This document shows, one piece after another, positions 1 through 10,982 of a stretch of 64,000 nt of DNA. Position 1 is the first letter of the stretch; every line of letters starts with the position of its first letter. The notes under the pieces were generated by a model. It saw only the letters and a list, made by a program, of their open reading frames with translations, ran no database searches and was not told the origin of the DNA. The stretch is from Pseudomonas syringae KCTC 12500 (GTDB lineage: Bacteria > Pseudomonadota > Gammaproteobacteria > Pseudomonadales > Pseudomonadaceae). The stretch spans positions 3,755,501-3,819,500 of the forward strand of contig NZ_AYTM02000002.1 of the NCBI RefSeq assembly GCF_000507185.2. Reading direction: 5' to 3'. Position numbers and translations under genes: made by a program.

Positions 1-953
1 GTCCAGGCCACAAAACGGCTTTGCTTCTGGCCTTGGCCCATTTCCACTACCTTCACTTCAAGTACGCCGGCTTTTTTCAGGGCGCTCTGGATCGGCGGCA
101 GGTTGGAGGCCTTGGACACCAGTGTGCTGAACCATGCCACCTGGCTCGGCAGCAAGGCGCTTTCCTGGATCAGTTGGGTCACGAAGCCGATCTCGCCGCC
201 GTCGCACCACAACTCTTGTGACTGGCCGCCGAAATTGAGCACCGGCAGCTTGCGCTTGGGATCAGCCTTGCCCAGCGCGCGCCACTTGCGCTGGCTGCCA
301 CGCTGCGCTTCTTCCAGCGAGGCATGGAAGGGCGGGTTGCAGAGGCTGACGTGGAAGCGTTCGCTGCTGTCGAGCAGCCCGAGCAGGATCTGCTTGCGAT
401 TGCCCTGCTGGCGCACGCTGATGGCCTTGCTGAGGCCGTTAGCCTTCACAATCGTAGTGGCTGCGGCGATGGCGGTGCTGTCGATGTCCGAACCCACGAA
501 CTGCCAGCCATAGTCGCTATGCCCCAGCAACGGGTAGATGCAATTGGCGCCAGTGCCGATGTCCAGCGCCTTGATGGAGGCGCCGCGTGGTATCACGCCT
601 TCGTTATCGTCGGCCAGCAGGTCGGCAAGGAAGTGCAGATAGTCCGCACGCCCCGGAATCGGCGGGCACAGGTAATCGGCCGGAATGTCCCAATGGGCGA
701 TGCCATAGAACGCTTTGAGCAGCGCGCGGTTGAACACCCGTACCGCCTGCGGATTGGCGAAGTCGATGCTTTCCTTGCCGTAAGGATTGAGGATCACGAA
801 CGCTGCCAGCTCGGGGCTGGATTTGATCAGCTTCGCAAAGTCGTACTGGCCCTGATGCCGATTGCGCGGGTGCAAGGTGGCCTTTTCACGCGGCGCAGCA
901 GGTTTGGCTGGCCGCTGAGGCTTCTTGCGCGGTGGTTTGCGGGTATCGGTCAT
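1..953 (-). CDS. rlmF: 23S rRNA (adenine(1618)-N(6))-methyltransferase RlmF, partial
   Basis: The complementary strand reads open from an ATG at 953 to the window edge, giving about 317 residues; the C-terminus lies outside the window. The N-terminus is basic and rich in Lys/Pro/Arg, and is followed by the conserved [12 protein letters not shown] block of the RlmF/YbiN family. The SAM-binding segment [15 protein letters not shown] lies near residue 120, and the CNPPFHA motif close to the left edge is the NPPF-type catalytic motif of N6-adenine methyltransferases. The family methylates A1618 of 23S rRNA using S-adenosylmethionine. The gene appears monocistronic. The assignment is firm apart from the missing end. 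Confidence 0.9.
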   Translation of the reverse strand, partial: MTDTRKPPRKKPQRPAKPAAPREKATLHPRNRHQGQYDFAKLIKSSPELAAFVILNPYGKESIDFANPQAVRVFNRALLKAFYGIAHWDIPADYLCPPIPGRADYLHFLADLLADDNEGVIPRGASIKALDIGTGANCIYPLLGHSDYGWQFVGSDIDSTAIAAATTIVKANGLSKAISVRQQGNRKQILLGLLDSSERFHVSLCNPPFHASLEEAQRGSQRKWRALGKADPKRKLPVLNFGGQSQELWCDGGEIGFVTQLIQESALLPSQVAWFSTLVSKASNLPPIQSALKKAGVLEVKVVEMGQGQKQSRFVAW

Positions 954-989
954 GGATTCGATTGTCAGCCGTGAGGTTGAGTTGCCTGG

Positions 990-1048
990 CTTATTCGCGA
1001 GCAAGCGCAGCGTCGCCTTTGGCGTAGTACGCGTTGCTCGCGAATAAG
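990..1048. repeat. Long perfect inverted repeat upstream of rlmF
   Basis: Two 15-nt arms (CTTATTCGCGAGCAA at 990-1004 and its complement at 1034-1048) flank a 29-nt GC-rich loop. The element lies between the rlmF start and the valS terminator, both on the minus strand. The arm resembles the TTCGCGAGCAAGC-type intergenic palindromes common in fluorescent pseudomonads. It has no U-tract, so it is more likely a REP-type repeat than a terminator. Confidence 0.7.
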
Positions 1049-1070
1049 TCAGTACAGAAGTTCAGATAAC

Positions 1071-1101
1071 AAAAAGCCAGCCCATGATCGGGCTGGCTTT
1101 T
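1071..1101 (-). terminator. Rho-independent terminator of valS
   Basis: A GC-rich stem (AAAGCCAGCCC paired with GGGCTGGCTTT) is followed on the minus strand by a run of five T. It begins about 10 nt after the valS stop codon and is correctly oriented for that gene. Confidence 0.85.
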
Positions 1102-1110
1102 CTGGCCACC

Positions 1111-3957
1111 TTACAGGCTGGCGATGCGTGCGTGTTGCTCGGCCAGCTTGCCCAGCGCCTGTTCGGCTTCGGTCAGCTTGGCGCGTTCCTTGGCGATGAC
1201 TTCAGGCGGTGCCTTGTCGACGAAGGCGGCGTTGGACAGCTTGCCGCCGACGCGTTGCACTTCGCCTTGCAGGCGCTGGATTTCCTTGTCCAGGCGCGCC
1301 AGCTCGGCCCCTTTGTCGATCAACCCGGCCATTGGCACCAGCACTTCCATGTCACCGACCAGCGCGGTGGCGGACAGCGGTGCTTCTGCGCCTTCGGTCA
1401 GTACGGTCATGGATTCGAGCTTGGCGAGCTTCTTGAGCAGGTAATCGTTTTCGCTCAAACGACGCTGATCTTCGGCGCTGACGTTTTTGAGGAACAGTTG
1501 CAGCGGCTTGCCCGGACCGATGTTCATCTCGCCACGGATGTTACGCACGGCGAGCATCAGGCCCTTGAGCCATTCGATGTCGTCTTCGGCGGCCTGATCG
1601 ATGCGTGCTTCATTGGCCACCGGCCAGGGTTGCAGCATGATGGTCTTGCCTTGCGCACCGGCCAGCGGCGCGAGGCGCTGCCAGATTTCTTCGGTGATGA
1701 ACGGCATGAACGGGTGCGCAAGACGCAACGCGACTTCCAGAACGCGAACCAGCGTGCGGCGTGTGCCGCGCTGACGCTCGACCGGCGCTGTTTCGTCCCA
1801 GAGTACGGGTTTGGACAGCTCCAGATACCAGTCGCAATACTGGTTCCAGATGAACTCGTACAACGCCTGGGCGGCGAGGTCGAAGCGGAACTGGTCCAGC
1901 TGGCGGGTCACTTCGGCTTCGGTGCGTTGCAACTGCGAGATGATCCAGCGATCAGCCAGCGACAGTTCGACCGCTTCGCCGTTCTGACCGCAGTCTTCGC
2001 CCTTGTCCAGCACGTAGCGCGCTGCGTTCCAGATCTTGTTGCAGAAGTTGCGGTAGCCTTCGACGCGGCCCATGTCGAACTTGATGTCGCGACCGGTGGA
2101 TGCCAGCGAGCAGAAGGTAAAGCGCAGGGCATCGGTGCCGTAGCTGGCGATGCCGTCGGCGAACTCCTGGCGGGTCTGCTTCTCGATCTTTTTCGCCAGT
2201 TGTGGCTGCATCAGGCCACTGGTGCGTTTCTCTACCAGCGTTTCGAGGTCGATACCGTCGACGATGTCCAGCGGGTCAAGCACGTTGCCCTTGGACTTGG
2301 ACATCTTCTGGCCCTGGCCATCGCGCACCAGACCATGCACATAGACAGTCTTGAACGGGACTTGCGGCGTGCCGTCCTCATTCTTCACCAAGTGCATGGT
2401 GAGCATGATCATCCGGGCGACCCAGAAGAAAATGATATCGAAGCCGGTGACCAGCACGTCGGTGGAGTGGAAGGTTTCCAGTGCCTTGGTCTTTTCCGGC
2501 CAGCCGAGCGTGGAGAAGGTCCACAGGCCCGAGCTGAACCAGGTGTCCAGCACGTCGTTGTCCTGCTGCAGCGCGACTTCCGGCCCAAGGTTGTTCTTGG
2601 CACGGACTTCGGCTTCGTCGCGGCCGACGTAGACCTTGCCGGACTCGTCGTACCACGCCGGAATGCGGTGGCCCCACCAGAGCTGACGGCTGATGCACCA
2701 GTCCTGGATGTCGCGCATCCATGAGAAGTACATGTTTTCGTATTGCTTGGGCACGAACGCGATGCGGCCGTCTTCGACAGCGGCAATTGCAGGCTCGGCC
2801 AGCGGCTTGGTGGAGACGTACCACTGATCGGTCAGCCACGGTTCGATGATGGTGCCGGAACGGTCGCCTTTCGGCACCTTCAGCGGGTGATCATCAACGC
2901 TGACCAGCAACCCGGCGGCGTCGAACGCGGCAACGATCTGCTTGCGCGCCTCGAAGCGGTCTAGCCCGGCGTAGGCGGCGGGCAGGCTGCCGTCGACGCT
3001 TTCGTTCAGCGTGCCGTCGAGGTTGAACACCTGAGCGGCAGGCAGCACGTTGGCATTTTTGTCGAAGATGTTCAGTAGTGGCAGGTTGTGGCGTTTGCCG
3101 ACTTCATAGTCGTTAAAATCGTGGGCCGGGGTGATTTTCACGCAGCCGGTGCCGAACTCGGGATCGCAGTAATCATCCGCGATGATCGGGATAAGGCGGC
3201 CTACCAGAGGCAATTCGACGAACTTGCCGATCAGCGCCTTGTAGCGCTCGTCCTGCGGGTTCACTGCAACCGCGGCATCACCGAGCATGGTTTCCGGGCG
3301 GGTGGTGGCTACGATCAGGTAATCCAGACCTTCAGCGGTCTTTGCGCCGTCAGCCAGTGGATAACGCAGGTTCCACAAATGGCCTTTCTCGTCGTGGTTC
3401 TCCACTTCGAGATCAGAAATAGCGGTGTGCAGCTTGGTGTCCCAGTTGACCAGACGCTTGCCACGGTAGATCAGGCCGTCTTCATGCAGGCGCACGAAAG
3501 CTTCCTTGACCGCTTCGGACAGGCCGTCGTCCATGGTGAAGCGCTCGCGGCTCCAGTCGACGGACGAGCCCAGGCGGCGGATCTGACGGCTGATGTTGCC
3601 GCCGGACTCGGCTTTCCATTCCCAGATCTTGTCCAGAAACTTCTCGCGGCCCAGTTCATGACGGCTTACGCCTTGCGCTTCGAGACGACGCTCGACCAGC
3701 ATCTGCGTGGCGATACCCGCGTGGTCGGTGCCCGGTTGCCACAGCGTATTGCGGCCCTGCATGCGACGGAAACGGATCAGTGCATCCATGATCGCGTTAT
3801 TGAAACCGTGGCCCATGTGCAGGCTGCCGGTGACGTTCGGCGGCGGGATCATGATGGTGTACGAGTCACCCACGCCTTGCGGAGCGAAGTAGTTCTCGGA
3901 CTCCCAGGTCTGGTACCAGGAAGTTTCGATGGCGTGCGGCTGGTAAGTCTTGTCCAT
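1111..3957 (-). CDS. valS: Valine--tRNA ligase
   Basis: This 948-residue class Ia aminoacyl-tRNA synthetase charges tRNA-Val in the cytoplasm. The HIGH signature appears as LHMGH inside [14 protein letters not shown] near residues 37-50, and the KMSKS signature as KMSKSKGN near residue 550. The CP1 editing domain, which hydrolyses Thr-tRNA-Val, lies between them. The C-terminal tail is a charged coiled coil rich in Glu/Lys/Arg, as expected for bacterial ValRS, and the length is normal. The ATG at 3955-3957 fits the conserved MDKTYQPH start. A TATACT -10-like hexamer is visible on the minus strand at 3997-4002. In P. aeruginosa this gene follows pepA, holC and a small gene on the same strand; here a foreign gene interrupts that array. 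Confidence 0.98.
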   Translation of the reverse strand: MDKTYQPHAIETSWYQTWESENYFAPQGVGDSYTIMIPPPNVTGSLHMGHGFNNAIMDALIRFRRMQGRNTLWQPGTDHAGIATQMLVERRLEAQGVSRHELGREKFLDKIWEWKAESGGNISRQIRRLGSSVDWSRERFTMDDGLSEAVKEAFVRLHEDGLIYRGKRLVNWDTKLHTAISDLEVENHDEKGHLWNLRYPLADGAKTAEGLDYLIVATTRPETMLGDAAVAVNPQDERYKALIGKFVELPLVGRLIPIIADDYCDPEFGTGCVKITPAHDFNDYEVGKRHNLPLLNIFDKNANVLPAAQVFNLDGTLNESVDGSLPAAYAGLDRFEARKQIVAAFDAAGLLVSVDDHPLKVPKGDRSGTIIEPWLTDQWYVSTKPLAEPAIAAVEDGRIAFVPKQYENMYFSWMRDIQDWCISRQLWWGHRIPAWYDESGKVYVGRDEAEVRAKNNLGPEVALQQDNDVLDTWFSSGLWTFSTLGWPEKTKALETFHSTDVLVTGFDIIFFWVARMIMLTMHLVKNEDGTPQVPFKTVYVHGLVRDGQGQKMSKSKGNVLDPLDIVDGIDLETLVEKRTSGLMQPQLAKKIEKQTRQEFADGIASYGTDALRFTFCSLASTGRDIKFDMGRVEGYRNFCNKIWNAARYVLDKGEDCGQNGEAVELSLADRWIISQLQRTEAEVTRQLDQFRFDLAAQALYEFIWNQYCDWYLELSKPVLWDETAPVERQRGTRRTLVRVLEVALRLAHPFMPFITEEIWQRLAPLAGAQGKTIMLQPWPVANEARIDQAAEDDIEWLKGLMLAVRNIRGEMNIGPGKPLQLFLKNVSAEDQRRLSENDYLLKKLAKLESMTVLTEGAEAPLSATALVGDMEVLVPMAGLIDKGAELARLDKEIQRLQGEVQRVGGKLSNAAFVDKAPPEVIAKERAKLTEAEQALGKLAEQHARIASL

Positions 3958-4130
3958 GCGCGGCGGGAACCTGTGGCATTGATTCGGAAACCGGTAAGTA
4001 TAGACCTGACGACCAGCGACAAGCCACAGGAGTAGCTGTGAGCTGCAAGCTGGTAGTTCTGTCAGTAGGCGGCGTGTCGGCCAGACGGCATGATCGGTAT
4101 TCAGACTTTACTTGCAGGGCGGACGCTGCC

Positions 4131-5264
4131 ATGGACGATACGCCTGAAACCAGACGCGTGCTGTGCCGATATCGCTATGACGCGCTGGACCGGATTGCGG
4201 TTGTCGATCCCGAGGCACAGGAAGCGGTGTCGCGGTTCTATCAAAAGAACCGTTTGACGGTCGAGATACAGGGCGCAACGCGCCGTCGTGTGTTTCACGG
4301 TGAAGACCGTTTGCTGGCGGAATATAAAACTGAAGGCTCCAGTGTCAGGGCGGACCTGCTGGGCACCGACATGCAAGGCAGTGTGCTGGAGGCTGTGAGC
4401 GGGCAAGAGCGCCAGTCGTTGGCTTACAGTCCCTATGGTCATCGCGCGCAGGGCGGCCCCTTTTCCGGTTTCAACGGTGAGCGCGCGGACCCTGTGACCG
4501 GACATTATCTGTTGGGTAAGGGCTATCGTGCTTTCAACCCGGTACTGATGCGGTTCAATAGCCCGGACAGCCTGAGCCCATTCGGGCGGGGAGGCTTGAA
4601 TGCGTATGCGTATTGTCAGGGGGACCCGGTTAACCGAAGTGATCCTGGTGGGCATATTTCATCTCCCTTTCTTGCACGCATGAGGATGCACTTCAAGCCA
4701 CGTAGCTCGGTTACCATTGAGAATCTGCCGGACGAAATGATTGGAAAGATACTTGAACGCCTGTCTTTCACAGACGTAAACGAACTGGGCAAAGCGTCCA
4801 CCAGATTGAACAGCACAATCGCCATGCAGGCCGCTTGGCATCTGAAAAAGCGTTGGGCAGGCGGAAATAATCCAAGCGCATTGTCAGGCCTTAACGATGT
4901 TGTGAAAAACGATCCAAGCCCTTCGTTCAGCGCGTTCAGGAATGACCACTTCAAAACAGGGTTCGAAGAAGCAGTGAACAACGTCGACCAAATAATGAGT
5001 AATCAAATCCAGGCGGCCAAGCGTGCGGAGCAATCATTCTTTGAAGAATTCACGGGTATATCAAATGCGAGCCATTACGAATTTGGAGAGCAATTAGCTA
5101 TTAAACGTCAGGAGCACGCACGTTCTCCCGACATGCTGCGAGAAATTAATAGGGATGTGGGTAAACGCACGAGGTTGACGGGGGCCAAGTTCACCAGCAT
5201 TGGTCGTAAGGCAGATATGATGCGATTGGTAGCCGAGATCCGCACCGCATTGAACTCTCCCTGA
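4131..5264 (+). CDS. Orphan Rhs-core protein with C-terminal F-box-like domain, putative toxin or effector tip
   Basis: This reads as 377 residues from the ATG at 4131 (an in-frame GTG at 4038 is possible but lacks a good leader). Residues 1-100 end an Rhs/YD-repeat region, and the Rhs-associated core follows (YSPYG near 99, FNGERADPVTGHYLLGKGYR, then an NSPDSLSPFG block and DPGG near 171). After the core the sequence changes character and is visibly less GC-rich. Residues about 195-234 (LPDEMIGKILERLSFTDVNE and on) match the eukaryotic F-box pattern, and a helical, charged tail of about 140 residues is unrecognised. A full Rhs/Tc toxin C protein has many more repeats, so this is a displaced C-terminal tip. 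It lies opposite to its neighbours, between valS and the holC partner. Function is inferred: an F-box could recruit host SKP1/ubiquitin ligase. Confidence 0.75.
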   Translation: MDDTPETRRVLCRYRYDALDRIAVVDPEAQEAVSRFYQKNRLTVEIQGATRRRVFHGEDRLLAEYKTEGSSVRADLLGTDMQGSVLEAVSGQERQSLAYSPYGHRAQGGPFSGFNGERADPVTGHYLLGKGYRAFNPVLMRFNSPDSLSPFGRGGLNAYAYCQGDPVNRSDPGGHISSPFLARMRMHFKPRSSVTIENLPDEMIGKILERLSFTDVNELGKASTRLNSTIAMQAAWHLKKRWAGGNNPSALSGLNDVVKNDPSPSFSAFRNDHFKTGFEEAVNNVDQIMSNQIQAAKRAEQSFFEEFTGISNASHYEFGEQLAIKRQEHARSPDMLREINRDVGKRTRLTGAKFTSIGRKADMMRLVAEIRTALNSP

Positions 5265-5306
5265 CAGAATTTCTACGCGCGTGTGTTCCGGATTCCTGAC
5301 CACCCC

Positions 5307-5741
5307 TCACTTTTGCTGCTGCGCCAACAACCGCTCCAGCCTGGCCTCCAGCCGACGCTTGATTTCGTTTTCGATATGCGGGGCGAAGTCGTCGATCACG
5401 TCTTGCATGATCAATTGCGCGGCTGCGCGCAATTCGCTGTCCAGATGCAGCAGCGCATCAGGGTTGGGCAGCGCTTGCGGCTGGGCTGTCTGTTGCACCT
5501 GCGGGGCGGACGCTGTATGGACATCAGGTGTCAGTGTCGGAATGTCGTCTTCGTCGAAGTCCTGTTGATACGCCGCGTCGGGGCGAGCGCCGACGACATC
5601 GAACAACAGGGGAATCTGCCCTTCGGGACGAGCGGCGTCGTTCGACTGGGGAGAATGTGCGGGGTCATCGCCGAGCAATTGGCGGATCGACTCGAGGTCG
5701 TTCAGCAAATGCGCGGATTCAGCTTTTTTTGAAGTATCCAT
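5307..5741 (-). CDS. Conserved hypothetical protein downstream of holC
   Basis: The protein has 144 residues from the ATG at 5739-5741, just 7 nt after the holC stop codon, so the two are probably translated together. It begins MDTSKKAESAHLLNDLESIR. The middle is acidic and low in complexity, rich in Pro, Ala and Gln. The C-terminal 60 residues form a predicted amphipathic helix (ELRAAAQLIMQDVIDDFAPH, then IKRRLEARLERLLAQQQ) suited to protein-protein contact. The position matches the small unknown gene between holC and valS in P. aeruginosa. No catalytic motif is visible. A role linked to HolC or the clamp loader is only a guess from position. Confidence 0.8.
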   Translation of the reverse strand: MDTSKKAESAHLLNDLESIRQLLGDDPAHSPQSNDAARPEGQIPLLFDVVGARPDAAYQQDFDEDDIPTLTPDVHTASAPQVQQTAQPQALPNPDALLHLDSELRAAAQLIMQDVIDDFAPHIENEIKRRLEARLERLLAQQQK

Positions 5742-5748
5742 CGTGTCC

Positions 5749-6177
5749 TCAAAGGCGCTGCAGTCGGTGATCTTGCGGAGGATAGCCCTGTTCGCGGTAG
5801 GAGCGGAAACTCTCGCGTGCGGCAAGACGTATCGCCGGGTCTTCGACAACGACTTCGGCCACGCGGGCGAAGCGTTTGAAGAAGGCCGGAATGCTCAGGT
5901 CGAGGTTGACCAGCAGGTCGCTGTGTTCGCCCGAGTCGTCGCCCAGGCCCAGTACCACGGCAGCATCGTGATCGCTCTCGGCGTCGCCATGGGGTAGAAA
6001 TACTTCGCCTCTGAAACGCCAGAGCCGGGCATCGAGGTCCTCACGCTGCGCAGCATCGCTGCAATGCAGATAGACCTTGTGACCCAGGCGCCAGGCCTTT
6101 TCCGTCAGCTTGCAGGCAAAGTCCAGGCGGGCCGCAGGATCGGCGCTGGGCAGGATGTAGAAGTCGACTTGAGTCAT
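5749..6177 (-). CDS. holC: DNA polymerase III subunit chi
   Basis: This 142-residue protein begins MTQVDFYILPSADPAARLDFACKLTEKAW, which is typical of HolC. Chi links the clamp loader (through psi) to single-stranded DNA-binding protein at the replication fork. Length and conserved blocks (KVYLHCSDAAQREDLDARLW near the first third, LVNLDLSIPAFFKRFARVAE later) match the family. It lies 57 nt downstream of pepA on the same strand, the usual pseudomonad order, and is followed closely by a small unknown gene. A hairpin (GGCGTATCG at 6196-6204 paired with 6215-6223) sits in the pepA-holC gap without a U-tract. Confidence 0.93.
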   Translation of the reverse strand: MTQVDFYILPSADPAARLDFACKLTEKAWRLGHKVYLHCSDAAQREDLDARLWRFRGEVFLPHGDAESDHDAAVVLGLGDDSGEHSDLLVNLDLSIPAFFKRFARVAEVVVEDPAIRLAARESFRSYREQGYPPQDHRLQRL

Positions 6178-6234
6178 GTGGGTTCCAGAACCGGAGGCGT
6201 ATCGACTGTGCAGCCGATACGCCAGGGTCTCTTT

Positions 6235-7887
<1,653 letters not shown>

Positions 7888-7903
7888 CTATCCCCGGTGC
7901 GCA

Positions 7904-7932
7904 GTGACAGAAACACACATTCACAGGATAAT
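7904..7932 (+). promoter_or_regulatory. Sigma-70-type promoter for lptFG
   Basis: GTGACA (7904-7909) is separated by 17 nt from GATAAT (7927-7932); each hexamer differs from consensus at one position. It points at lptF with a leader of about 100 nt, which contains a hairpin (CACGCC at 7953-7958 paired with GGCGTG at 7966-7971). The rest of the 319-nt pepA-lptF gap (7726-8044) shows no gene; it must also hold the pepA promoter, which I could not pinpoint. Confidence 0.55.
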
Positions 7933-8044
7933 GCCGCATATTTTTTGAGGCCCACGCCTTTTTTCGGCGTGAAGCTCTGGTTGCCGTGGCTCACAAATTT
8001 TCCCTGTTTGGCTGCCTGAGCCTGACAACTCTGGAGTGTCTGGT

Positions 8045-9172
8045 TTGATTGTCTTCCGTTATCTGTCCCGAGAAGTGCTGCTTACCTTGAGTGCGGTCAG
8101 CGCCGTACTGCTGGTCTTCATCATGAGCGGGCGCTTTATCAAGTACCTGGCGCAGGCTGCGTCCGGTGCGCTCGATCCTGGCGTGCTGTTTCTGATCATG
8201 GGCTTCCGTCTGCCAGGCTTTCTGCAGGTGATTCTGCCGCTGGGCCTGTTCCTCGGCATCCTCATGGCGTACGGGCGGCTGTACCTGGAAAGCGAGATGA
8301 CCGTGCTGGCCGCAACCGGCATGAGTCAGCAGCGTCTGCTGGCCATCACCATGGGGCCGGCCACTCTTGTCGGGCTGCTGGTTGCCTGGTTGAGCTTCAG
8401 CCTGGCTCCGCAGGGCGCTACGCAGTTTTCGCTGCTGATCAATCAGCAGGACGCCATGACCGAGTTCGACACGCTGGTGCCGGGCCGTTTTCAGGCGTTG
8501 CGTGACGGTACGCGTATCACCTATACCAAGGAGCTGTCGGAAGACCGCTCGCAACTGGCCGGTGTGTTTATCTCGGAAAAGCGCATGTCCAGCGACAAGA
8601 GCAAGGACAACGGCATCACCGTGCTGGTCGCGGAGAAGGGCCATCAGGAGGTACGCCCCAATGGCAGTCGCTTCCTGATCCTCGAGAACGGCTATCGCTA
8701 TGACGGCAATCCGGGGGCGGCCGACTATCGCGTGATCAAGTACGACACCTATGGGGCGATGCTGCCCAAGCCGGAAATCAGTGAGGAAATCACCGACCGT
8801 GAAGCCATTCCGACCAGCGAACTGATCGGCAACCCGGCCCCGCGTTCAGTGGCCGAGCTGCAGTGGCGTATTTCGCTGCCGCTGTCGGTGTTCATCGTGA
8901 CCTTGATGGCCATTCCGCTGTCACGGGTCAATCCGCGCCAGGGTCGTTATCTGAAACTGCTGCCGGCGATCCTGCTGTATATGTCGTACCTGGCCATTCT
9001 GATTTCGGTGCGCAGTTCGCTGGAGAAAGGCAAGTTGCCTCTCAGCCTGGGGATGTGGTGGGTGCATGCCATCTACCTGTCCATCGGCCTGCTGTTGTTC
9101 TATTGGGAGCCTCTGCGTCTGAAGATGGCGAGTCGTCGCAGCGTCACGGAGGTGACTCGTGGTCAAGCTTGA
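8045..9172 (+). CDS. lptF: LPS export ABC transporter permease LptF
   Basis: This inner-membrane subunit of the LptB2FG transporter extracts lipopolysaccharide from the inner membrane and feeds it to LptC/LptA. I chose the TTG at 8045, giving 375 residues beginning (M)IVFRYLSREVLLTLSAV, because homologues start there and CTGGAG lies 8 nt upstream; a GTG at 8036 is the alternative. Three N-terminal transmembrane helices are followed by a periplasmic beta-jellyroll-like domain (about residues 130-260) and three further helices. lptG follows with a 14-nt overlap, so the two subunits are translationally coupled. Confidence 0.95.
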   Translation: MIVFRYLSREVLLTLSAVSAVLLVFIMSGRFIKYLAQAASGALDPGVLFLIMGFRLPGFLQVILPLGLFLGILMAYGRLYLESEMTVLAATGMSQQRLLAITMGPATLVGLLVAWLSFSLAPQGATQFSLLINQQDAMTEFDTLVPGRFQALRDGTRITYTKELSEDRSQLAGVFISEKRMSSDKSKDNGITVLVAEKGHQEVRPNGSRFLILENGYRYDGNPGAADYRVIKYDTYGAMLPKPEISEEITDREAIPTSELIGNPAPRSVAELQWRISLPLSVFIVTLMAIPLSRVNPRQGRYLKLLPAILLYMSYLAILISVRSSLEKGKLPLSLGMWWVHAIYLSIGLLLFYWEPLRLKMASRRSVTEVTRGQA

Positions 9173-10220
9173 TCGATACATTGGCAAAAGCGTCCTGCTG
9201 GCGATTCTCGCCGTTCTGGGCATCATTCTGGGGCTGGTCTCGCTGTTCGCATTCATCGACGAGATGGGCGATATCAGCGACACCTACACGCTGGCGGATG
9301 CCCTCAGCTACGTCATGCTGACGGCGCCACGTCGCGTCTACGACACTTTGCCGATGGCCGCCCTGATCGGTTGCCTGATCGGTCTGGGCACGCTGGCCAG
9401 CAGCAGCGAGCTGACCATCATGCGAGCGGCGGGCGTGTCCATCGGGCGCATCGTCTGGGCGGTCATGAAGCCCATGCTGGTGCTGATGATCGCAGGCGTG
9501 CTGGTCGGCGAGTACGTTGCTCCCTATGCCGAGAACCAGGCTCAGGCTGCGCGATCGCTGGCTCAGGGCTCAGGTGATGCGCAGAGCGCCCGCCATGGTC
9601 TATGGCACCGCCAGGGCGATGAATTCATCCACATCAACACGGTGCAGCCCAATGGCCTGATGCTCGGTGTGACGCGTTATCGTTTCGACGACCAGCGCCA
9701 CATGCTGACGTCCAGCTTTGCCAAAGAGGCCCACTTCAAGACCGATTACTGGGAATTGAAGGACGTCGCCACCACGCACTTCAATGACGGCAGCACCGAG
9801 GTCGTCAATACGCCGGTAGAGCGCTGGGACGTGGCATTGAGCCCGCAGCTGCTGAGCACGGTGATCATGCCGCCGGAGTCGCTTTCCATCAGCGGCCTCT
9901 GGAGCTACGCGCATTACCTGGCTGATCAGGGCTTGAGCAATGGCCGCTACTGGCTGGCGTTCTGGACCAAGGTCCTGCAACCGGCGGTGACCGTCGCGTT
10001 GGTGCTGATGGCAATCTCGTTCATCTTCGGCCCGCTGCGCTCGGTTACGCTGGGGCAGCGCGTGTTCACCGGTGTAGTGGTGGGCTTTACTTTCCGCATC
10101 ATTCAGGACCTGCTCGGCCCATCGAGCCTGCTGTTCGGCTTCCCGCCCTTGCTGGCAGTGCTGCTGCCTGCCGCAGCCTGTGCGCTGGCCGGGATACTTC
10201 TGTTACGCCGTGCCGGGTAA
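9159..10220 (+). CDS. lptG: LPS export ABC transporter permease LptG
   Basis: This 353-residue partner of LptF begins at a GTG (9159) inside the end of lptF, with GGAGG a few bases upstream. It has the same plan as LptF: N-terminal transmembrane helices starting KLDRYIGKSVLLAILAVLG, a periplasmic domain at about residues 120-260, and three C-terminal helices ending LLRRAG. With LptF and the ATPase LptB (not in this window) it forms the LPS extractor. The transcription unit ends in a strong terminator 16 nt after the stop codon. Confidence 0.95.
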   Translation: MVKLDRYIGKSVLLAILAVLGIILGLVSLFAFIDEMGDISDTYTLADALSYVMLTAPRRVYDTLPMAALIGCLIGLGTLASSSELTIMRAAGVSIGRIVWAVMKPMLVLMIAGVLVGEYVAPYAENQAQAARSLAQGSGDAQSARHGLWHRQGDEFIHINTVQPNGLMLGVTRYRFDDQRHMLTSSFAKEAHFKTDYWELKDVATTHFNDGSTEVVNTPVERWDVALSPQLLSTVIMPPESLSISGLWSYAHYLADQGLSNGRYWLAFWTKVLQPAVTVALVLMAISFIFGPLRSVTLGQRVFTGVVVGFTFRIIQDLLGPSSLLFGFPPLLAVLLPAAACALAGILLLRRAG

Positions 10221-10236
10221 TGCACCGGCAGGACTG

Positions 10237-10265
10237 AAAAAGCCGACCCCCGGGTCGGCTTTTTC
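10237..10265 (+). terminator. Rho-independent terminator of lptFG
   Basis: The stem AAGCCGACCC/GGGTCGGCTT is followed by a T-run on the plus strand, directly after the lptG stop codon. Confidence 0.85.
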
Positions 10266-10300
10266 ATGGGCGCTTTCTTAGCCCTGAAAATCCCGCATGC

Positions 10301-10333
10301 AAAAAAGCCCCTGGCATCGCTGCCAGAGGCTTT
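10301..10333 (-). terminator. Rho-independent terminator of the cold-shock gene
   Basis: On the minus strand, GCCTCTGGCA pairs imperfectly with TGCCAGGGGC and is followed by six T. It lies about 27 nt after the stop codon of the cold-shock gene. Confidence 0.8.
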
Positions 10334-10359
10334 CTTGTATTTGCGTGGTTGCGTCGTTA

Positions 10360-10572
10360 TCAGCCTTCGGCTTGAACTTCGTCAGCCTGCATGCCTTTCT
10401 GGCCTTGCACCGCAATGAAGGTAACTTTCTGACCTTCTTTCAGGCTCTTGAAGCCGTTACCCTGAATGGCGCGGAAGTGTACGAACAGATCCGGCCCGCT
10501 CTCAGGAGTGATAAAACCAAAACCTTTTTCGTCGTTGAACCACTTGACGGTACCGCTCTGACGTTCAGCCAT
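10360..10572 (-). CDS. Cold-shock-domain protein (CspA/CapB family)
   Basis: This 70-residue single cold-shock domain protein begins [24 protein letters not shown]1 (KGFGFI) and RNP2 (LFVHF) are both intact; these bind single-stranded RNA/DNA. Such proteins act as RNA chaperones, and the many pseudomonad paralogues are not all cold-inducible. It is transcribed alone on the minus strand and has its own terminator. The 410-nt gap upstream would allow the long, structured 5' leader typical of csp genes, but I could not define the start of transcription. Confidence 0.92.
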   Translation of the reverse strand: MAERQSGTVKWFNDEKGFGFITPESGPDLFVHFRAIQGNGFKSLKEGQKVTFIAVQGQKGMQADEVQAEG

Positions 10573-10855
10573 TTTCTTATTTCCTTGACGCTTGACTTGA
10601 ATTGGTTACAGCCTCTTTCACATGAAAGAGCACTGGGGCTGGTTGCAGGAAGTAAGAAACGTAGAACGGGTTGTAGCAAACCTTGAGCTACTGCCCAGGT
10701 CCAGATTCAGCGACCCATGCAAACACAGTTCGGAAACTCTACGCCAAGTCCCGTTACAAATACAACCCCCTTGTCTGGTACCCTGTTTCCGGGGCTTTGG
10801 CCTGATAAACGCAGTGTTTGCACAGCGTGCACGGTGTTCGATCTGTCATAACACT

Positions 10856-10971
10856 TTGCACTTTATAGGTGCGTTTTTGGCATATATGACAGGCTGTTCA
10901 TGCGGGTGAAACATTGACGAAACACTGCGGGGAACAGTGCTACAGCAACACCGAAGTGTTGCTGTTTTTTT
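10856..10971 (+). ncRNA. Candidate small RNA with intrinsic terminator
   Basis: In the 410-nt gap between the cold-shock gene and gcvT (10573-10982), both on the minus strand, a perfect hairpin ACAGCAACAC-cgaa-GTGTTGCTGT (10942-10965) is followed by T's on the plus strand only. It therefore cannot serve either flanking gene. A smaller hairpin (CACTG/CAGTG, 10923-10939) lies just upstream, and a weak promoter-like pair (TTGCAC at 10856, CATATA at 10881, 19-nt spacing) precedes it. A plus-strand transcript of about 80 nt is implied. I do not recognise it as Rsm, Crc or Prr family. The rest of the gap holds no gene I can support. Confidence 0.35.
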
Positions 10972-10982
10972 GACGCCGCTAT

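Noticed and set aside
1084..2724. 546-codon open frame opposite valS
   Set aside because: It mirrors the codons of valS on the other strand; the composition is biased, there is no ribosome-binding site or recognisable domain, and valS is certain.
10622..10909. 95-codon frame in the gap upstream of the cold-shock gene
   Set aside because: Odd amino-acid content, no ribosome-binding site, and it overlaps the csp leader and the candidate small RNA promoter.
10942..10971. Hairpin considered as the gcvT terminator
   Set aside because: The T-run follows the stem only on the plus strand, while gcvT is transcribed on the minus strand.
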